A stretch of DNA of 9,533 bases from Verrucomicrobiota bacterium (GTDB lineage: Bacteria; Verrucomicrobiota; Verrucomicrobiia; Limisphaerales; J093): the NCBI GenBank assembly GCA_029907285.1, contig JARYMD010000155.1, positions 1 to 9,533 of the forward strand. The letters run 5' to 3'. Each line of letters starts with the position of its first letter. The first letter of the stretch is position 1. This document shows, piece by piece, positions 6,712-9,533 of the stretch. The notes under the pieces were generated by a model, which was not told the origin of the DNA, did not search any database, and worked only from the letters and a program-made list of their open reading frames with translations. Made by a program: the position numbers and the translations under genes.

Positions 6712-7866
6712 TTAACGCCCCAACACCTGTGCAAGATGCGGCGAGAAAAGCTTTGGCTCGAGCAGGAAAGAATCATGTCCCTTGTCAGAGTGAACAGTGA
6801 TCCACATGACATTCACCCTCGCCCGCTTTAGCAACTGGACCATCTTCGCCTGTTCAACCGGCTCAAACGACAAATCAGAGTCGATGCTGAACACAAGGAA
6901 CTCCTGTTTCCTGCACCTCGCAAACAGGGACAGGTACCCTCGCGCGCCCGCTTCAGCCACCAGATCGAACCACTGCCACGCATCAATGACCCTGAGATAC
7001 GTGTTCGCGTCAAAGCGTTTCACGAATTTCTCCCCTTGATGCAGCATGTAAGACTCGATCGGGTGGTTCATTTCATACCAACCATGAGGCGGCTTGTGGC
7101 TGACGACCTCGTCCCTGGCGCGTTCTCTAAGGGCATCAAGAGAGACAAACGTCTTGTGCGCGATGCGCCGCGCAAGTGCAAGGCCAATGTCAGGCCTTGG
7201 TCCGTCATAGTAATCGCCACCTTTGAAGTTCGGGTCCGCCTCAATTGCCGTGACCTGTTCGAAATTCAAAATGCGCTGGTACACCGTCGTTTCCACGCCA
7301 CTGCCGATTGGAACCACGATGCGCACTCGATCAGGGTATTTTGTGGCCGTGAGCAGGCAAAGGAAACCGCCTATCGAGGCTCCGACGACCGCGTGCAACT
7401 GCTTTACGCCAAGGTAATCGAGCAGCAGCATTTGTGAATTCACAATATCGATCATGCGGAGAACCGGAAATGACGGTCCCCACCACCTGCCAGTTGCAGG
7501 ATTCATTGACGCCGGCCCTGTTGACCCGTAGCAGCCCCCGAGATAGTTCGCGCAAATCACACAGAACTTCCGCGTGTCAAGCGCCTTGCCAGGCCCGATG
7601 AAATCATTCCACCATCCGACTTTCATTTCATCGGTCCATCGCCCATTCACGCCCGGCACGTGCGGATTGATTCCGGCTGCGTGTTGACTGCCGGTCATCG
7701 CGTGATAGACCAGTATGACGTTCGACTTGTCCGAGTTCATCTTGCCGTACATTTCGTAGGCGAGCGTGAACCGCGGCAAGACCGGTCCTACACGCAACTT
7801 AAGCGGCCGCTTCGGATTGTTGTACTCAAAAAACTGTGTTCGGACGTTCTCTGTCGATCCTGTCAT
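6712..7866 (-). CDS. metX: Homoserine O-acetyltransferase
   Basis: This 384-residue alpha/beta-hydrolase-fold enzyme transfers an acyl group, normally acetyl from acetyl-CoA, to the hydroxyl of L-homoserine, the committed step of methionine synthesis in the cytoplasm. The family hallmarks are visible: VYHAMTGSQHAAG at 53-65 at the oxyanion region, NYLGGCYGSTGP at 107-118, the nucleophile S164 in GASIGGF (more often GGSMGG in relatives), D331 in SIDSDLSF and H364 in SDKGHDSFLLE, forming the triad. Length matches the MetX family. The ATG at 7866 was chosen over a GTG at 7920 because the extra 18 residues look unlike the family. No methionine-pathway partner (such as metY) is in the window. Succinyl-transferring or serine-specific relatives exist and cannot be excluded by eye. 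Confidence 0.93.
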   Translation of the reverse strand: MTGSTENVRTQFFEYNNPKRPLKLRVGPVLPRFTLAYEMYGKMNSDKSNVILVYHAMTGSQHAAGINPHVPGVNGRWTDEMKVGWWNDFIGPGKALDTRKFCVICANYLGGCYGSTGPASMNPATGRWWGPSFPVLRMIDIVNSQMLLLDYLGVKQLHAVVGASIGGFLCLLTATKYPDRVRIVVPIGSGVETTVYQRILNFEQVTAIEADPNFKGGDYYDGPRPDIGLALARRIAHKTFVSLDALRERARDEVVSHKPPHGWYEMNHPIESYMLHQGEKFVKRFDANTYLRVIDAWQWFDLVAEAGARGYLSLFARCRKQEFLVFSIDSDLSFEPVEQAKMVQLLKRARVNVMWITVHSDKGHDSFLLEPKLFSPHLAQVLGR

Positions 7867-8124
7867 TTTTCGGTGCAGTGTGGAACAGTGTCGCGTCCAA
7901 CGCAAGAGTCCTCCTGACACGCAAACGTGAGCCCATCAGACTTCTCAGGAGCACGGCGATTCTTCGCCGCCCCCAGCCGGTCGCTGTTCGGGCGCAGGAT
8001 TAGTGTGATGGAAACTGGTGTATGACCGGTCTTCGGGTTGATGCGGCCGGGGACGGCCGCGCTCCCGACGCCGTTGGTTTTTCCCGGGTAAACCGCCGTT
8101 TCAGTCTTGGCCTGGCAACAGCTG
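7867..8124. other. Leader region upstream of metX with a perfect hairpin
   Basis: These 258 bases separate the activase stop from the metX start and probably hold the metX promoter and leader. A perfect inverted repeat, GCGGCCG / CGGCCGC around a GGGA loop (8043-8060), is present; it has no T-tract on either strand, so it is not a classic terminator. I looked for a SAM riboswitch and could not identify a known core. On the minus strand one frame is open across the gap down to the TGA at 7863-7865, with strongly G/C-biased third positions in its first half (8100-7970), but it has no good start. Confidence 0.45.
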
Positions 8125-9069
8125 CTATCCTCCGACCCGCACTGGCACACCAACCGCTCGGAAACGCAGTTGCACCTCGCGCATCCTGGCCGGTTCCATC
8201 TCCTGAAACACAAAGGTTTCCCGGCACTTTCCAAGGTTCCGTGATTTGTGTGCCCCGATTGAATGGTAAGGGAGAAGGTTGATCTGTTGAACTGACTTCA
8301 ACTGTGCTGCGAGCTGAACAATGGCTTCGAGGTCCGCGGGGCTGTCGTTCACCTCCGGAATAATCGGGATTCGCAGCCAGATATGCGCTCCCGCGCCGTC
8401 CAACAACCACAAGTTCTCGAGAATCAGCTTGTTTGACACACCCGTGTAGCGGACATGCTTCGCATCGTCCATTATCTTGATATCGTAAAGAAACAGATCG
8501 ACCAGCGGCAAAGCGTCGATCAGCCTCTCCTTTGGGACAAAACCGCATGTGTCAACCGCCGTGTGCAACCCTTTGTTCCGACCCGCCTCAAGCAATCCCA
8601 TCAAGAACTTGTGCTGCCGGAACGGTTCGCCCCCGGAGAACGTTACCCCGCCGCCTGAGTCCTCGTAGAACATCTGGTCGCGCCTGACCTCGTCCATCAC
8701 CTCGTCAACGGTCATTTCCCGACCCGCCATTTGTCGTGCGCCAGATGAACATGCACTGACACATTTGAAACAAAGGACGCACTTTTCGTGGCCTGCAGGG
8801 ATTGGCCCTGGCCCTGGAACAAGGTCTGCAATCGGGCAAACATTCCGGCAAGCTCCGCAGCTTGTGCAACGGGTCTTGACCCAAATCAGCTCCTGCGCCG
8901 CCGAGATGCCTTCTGGATTGTGACACCATGCGCAACGAAGTGGACAGCCCTTCAGGAAAACAGTGGTCCGAATACCCGGGCCGTCATTCACCGAGTATTT
9001 CTGGATGTTGAACACCAATCCGGTTTGTGAACTGCGCACAGCCAAAGCATTAGCCCCCAACCGCTGCAT
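8125..9069 (-). CDS. Glycyl-radical enzyme activating protein (radical SAM, PFL-activase family)
   Basis: The 314-residue enzyme uses S-adenosylmethionine and a 4Fe-4S cluster to install the glycyl radical on a partner enzyme. The radical SAM cluster motif is C42-x3-C46-x2-C49 (CPLRCAWC), preceded by the family signature NDGPGIRTTVFLKG (28-41). Between it and the SAM-binding SGGEP (145-149) sits an insert with two ferredoxin-type clusters: C68, C71, C74, C78 and C97, C100, C103, C107. This layout is typical of activases for glycerol/choline/hydroxyphenylacetate-type lyases rather than of the short classical PflA. The conserved ending RVGG suggests the C-terminus is complete. The ATG at 9069 gives about 17 residues before the conserved core; GTG at 9039 is an alternative. 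The partner glycyl-radical enzyme is not in the window. It is 12 bases downstream of the 99-residue gene, so it is likely co-transcribed with it. Confidence 0.92.
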   Translation of the reverse strand: MQRLGANALAVRSSQTGLVFNIQKYSVNDGPGIRTTVFLKGCPLRCAWCHNPEGISAAQELIWVKTRCTSCGACRNVCPIADLVPGPGPIPAGHEKCVLCFKCVSACSSGARQMAGREMTVDEVMDEVRRDQMFYEDSGGGVTFSGGEPFRQHKFLMGLLEAGRNKGLHTAVDTCGFVPKERLIDALPLVDLFLYDIKIMDDAKHVRYTGVSNKLILENLWLLDGAGAHIWLRIPIIPEVNDSPADLEAIVQLAAQLKSVQQINLLPYHSIGAHKSRNLGKCRETFVFQEMEPARMREVQLRFRAVGVPVRVGG

Positions 9070-9081
9070 TGCAAGACAGCG

Positions 9082-9381
9082 TCAAATCCGCGCCTGAGTT
9101 TCGCTCCGCATTTTCTTCTGATACGGACTATGCAAGTTGAAGTAAATCCCGCACAATGGCCGGTCACTGTCACTCTGGCTGATAATCACGGTGATGTGCT
9201 TGTCGAGCGCGATGCCGTGACGGAAGCCCGGCTGGCGGTTGTTGTACGTTTCCAGCGCCTTCTTGACGAGCGAGACAATGGTGCGCCTGCATTCTTCGGG
9301 CGTCTTTTCAAGACAAACAACGTGCCTGTCATAGACCCGAAGCGCTTCTTCGATTTCCTCTTTGAACATTTCCGGTGTCAC
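9082..9381 (-). CDS. Small protein of unknown function upstream of the activase
   Basis: I do not recognise this protein. From GTG at 9381 it has 99 residues; ATG at 9369 gives 95. Residues 1-50 are charged and probably helical (KEEIEEALRVYDR, then SLVKKALETYNNR). A strand-rich part follows (HITVIISQS at about 62-70, LCGIYFNLHSPYQ at about 76-88), so an alpha/beta fold is plausible. There is no signal peptide or membrane segment, and only three cysteines with no metal-binding pattern. The stop is 12 bases before the activase start, suggesting co-transcription and perhaps a related role. The frame continues upstream to 9420 through 13 more sense codons and meets the TAG of the preceding gene in the same frame, which is unusual. 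Confidence 0.6.
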   Translation of the reverse strand: MTPEMFKEEIEEALRVYDRHVVCLEKTPEECRRTIVSLVKKALETYNNRQPGFRHGIALDKHITVIISQSDSDRPLCGIYFNLHSPYQKKMRSETQARI

Positions 9382-9420
9382 CGGCGGACAAATTAGAGTT
9401 GGTTTGAAGCGGAACTTCCA

Positions 9421-9533
9421 CTAAAATTTCTCCTCCAAATCGTCGTTTGGCCCTTGTTTTACGCGGCTCTTGCGGGCCGGGGCGATTTTCTTGCGCGTGC
9501 CTACAGTGACGCGGGCCTCCGGCACCGTTCTGG
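9421..9533 (-). CDS. C-terminal tail of an unidentified protein, 5' part outside the window
   Basis: The minus strand from the right edge gives 37 residues ending at TAG 9423-9421. The visible part is RTVPEARVTVGTRK, then a basic Ala/Pro/Lys segment (KIAPARKSRVKQG), then an acidic end (PNDDLEEKF). A basic tail with an acidic tip is typical of a flexible terminus and does not reveal a family. It shows no glycyl-radical loop (RVSGY-like), so there is no sign that it is the activase's partner. The next gene starts 39 bases later on the same strand. The call rests on an open frame, G/C-biased third positions and plausible gene spacing only. Confidence 0.5.
   Translation of the reverse strand, partial: RTVPEARVTVGTRKKIAPARKSRVKQGPNDDLEEKF

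Noticed and set aside
8043..8060. Rho-independent terminator for the activase transcript
   Set aside because: The stem is perfect but no T-tract follows on either strand.
7867..8124. SAM riboswitch controlling metX
   Set aside because: The position is right, but I could not recognise the conserved core of a known SAM riboswitch class; a covariance-model search would decide.

Overview
The window is high-GC bacterial DNA with many weak or absent Shine-Dalgarno sites, some GTG starts, and gene families that together suggest a Verrucomicrobiota-type or related PVC-group organism. That placement is an inference from the style of the proteins; no rRNA or taxonomic marker gene is present. The glycyl-radical activase at the right end implies a lifestyle that is at least partly anaerobic.

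Layout, left to right. The left edge (1-850, minus) is the N-terminal 283 residues of a zinc-dependent medium-chain dehydrogenase. After a 437-base stretch with no convincing gene come two plus-strand genes. The first is a CPBP-family intramembrane protease (1288-1986). The second is an MFS permease (2042-3123) that appears broken by an out-of-frame internal deletion. Downstream of the permease is a degenerate heptamer tandem repeat (3138-3193). A small secreted Sel1-repeat protein (3348-3905, minus) is divergent from a xylose isomerase homologue (4012-5052, plus) that keeps the complete active-site residue set.

From about 5240 to the right edge every gene is on the minus strand. In transcription order these are the tail of an unidentified protein (9533-9421), a 99-residue unknown protein (9381-9082), a glycyl-radical-enzyme activase with two extra 4Fe-4S clusters (9069-8125), homoserine O-acetyltransferase MetX (7866-6712) and a membrane-anchored neutral-ceramidase-like hydrolase (6631-5240). 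The first three are closely spaced and could be one transcript. MetX follows a 258-base gap and probably has its own promoter. The ceramidase-like gene lies 80 bases after metX.

The genes do not form one obvious pathway. Themes are sugar or alcohol metabolism (dehydrogenase, xylose isomerase), methionine biosynthesis (metX), anaerobic radical chemistry (activase, with its target enzyme outside the window) and envelope or lipid functions. I did not find a clear new defence, mobile or RNA-based system. The points most worth a second look are the permease deletion, the heptamer repeat, the unknown gene that starts in the same frame as its neighbour's TAG stop, and two open frames in apparent intergenic DNA.
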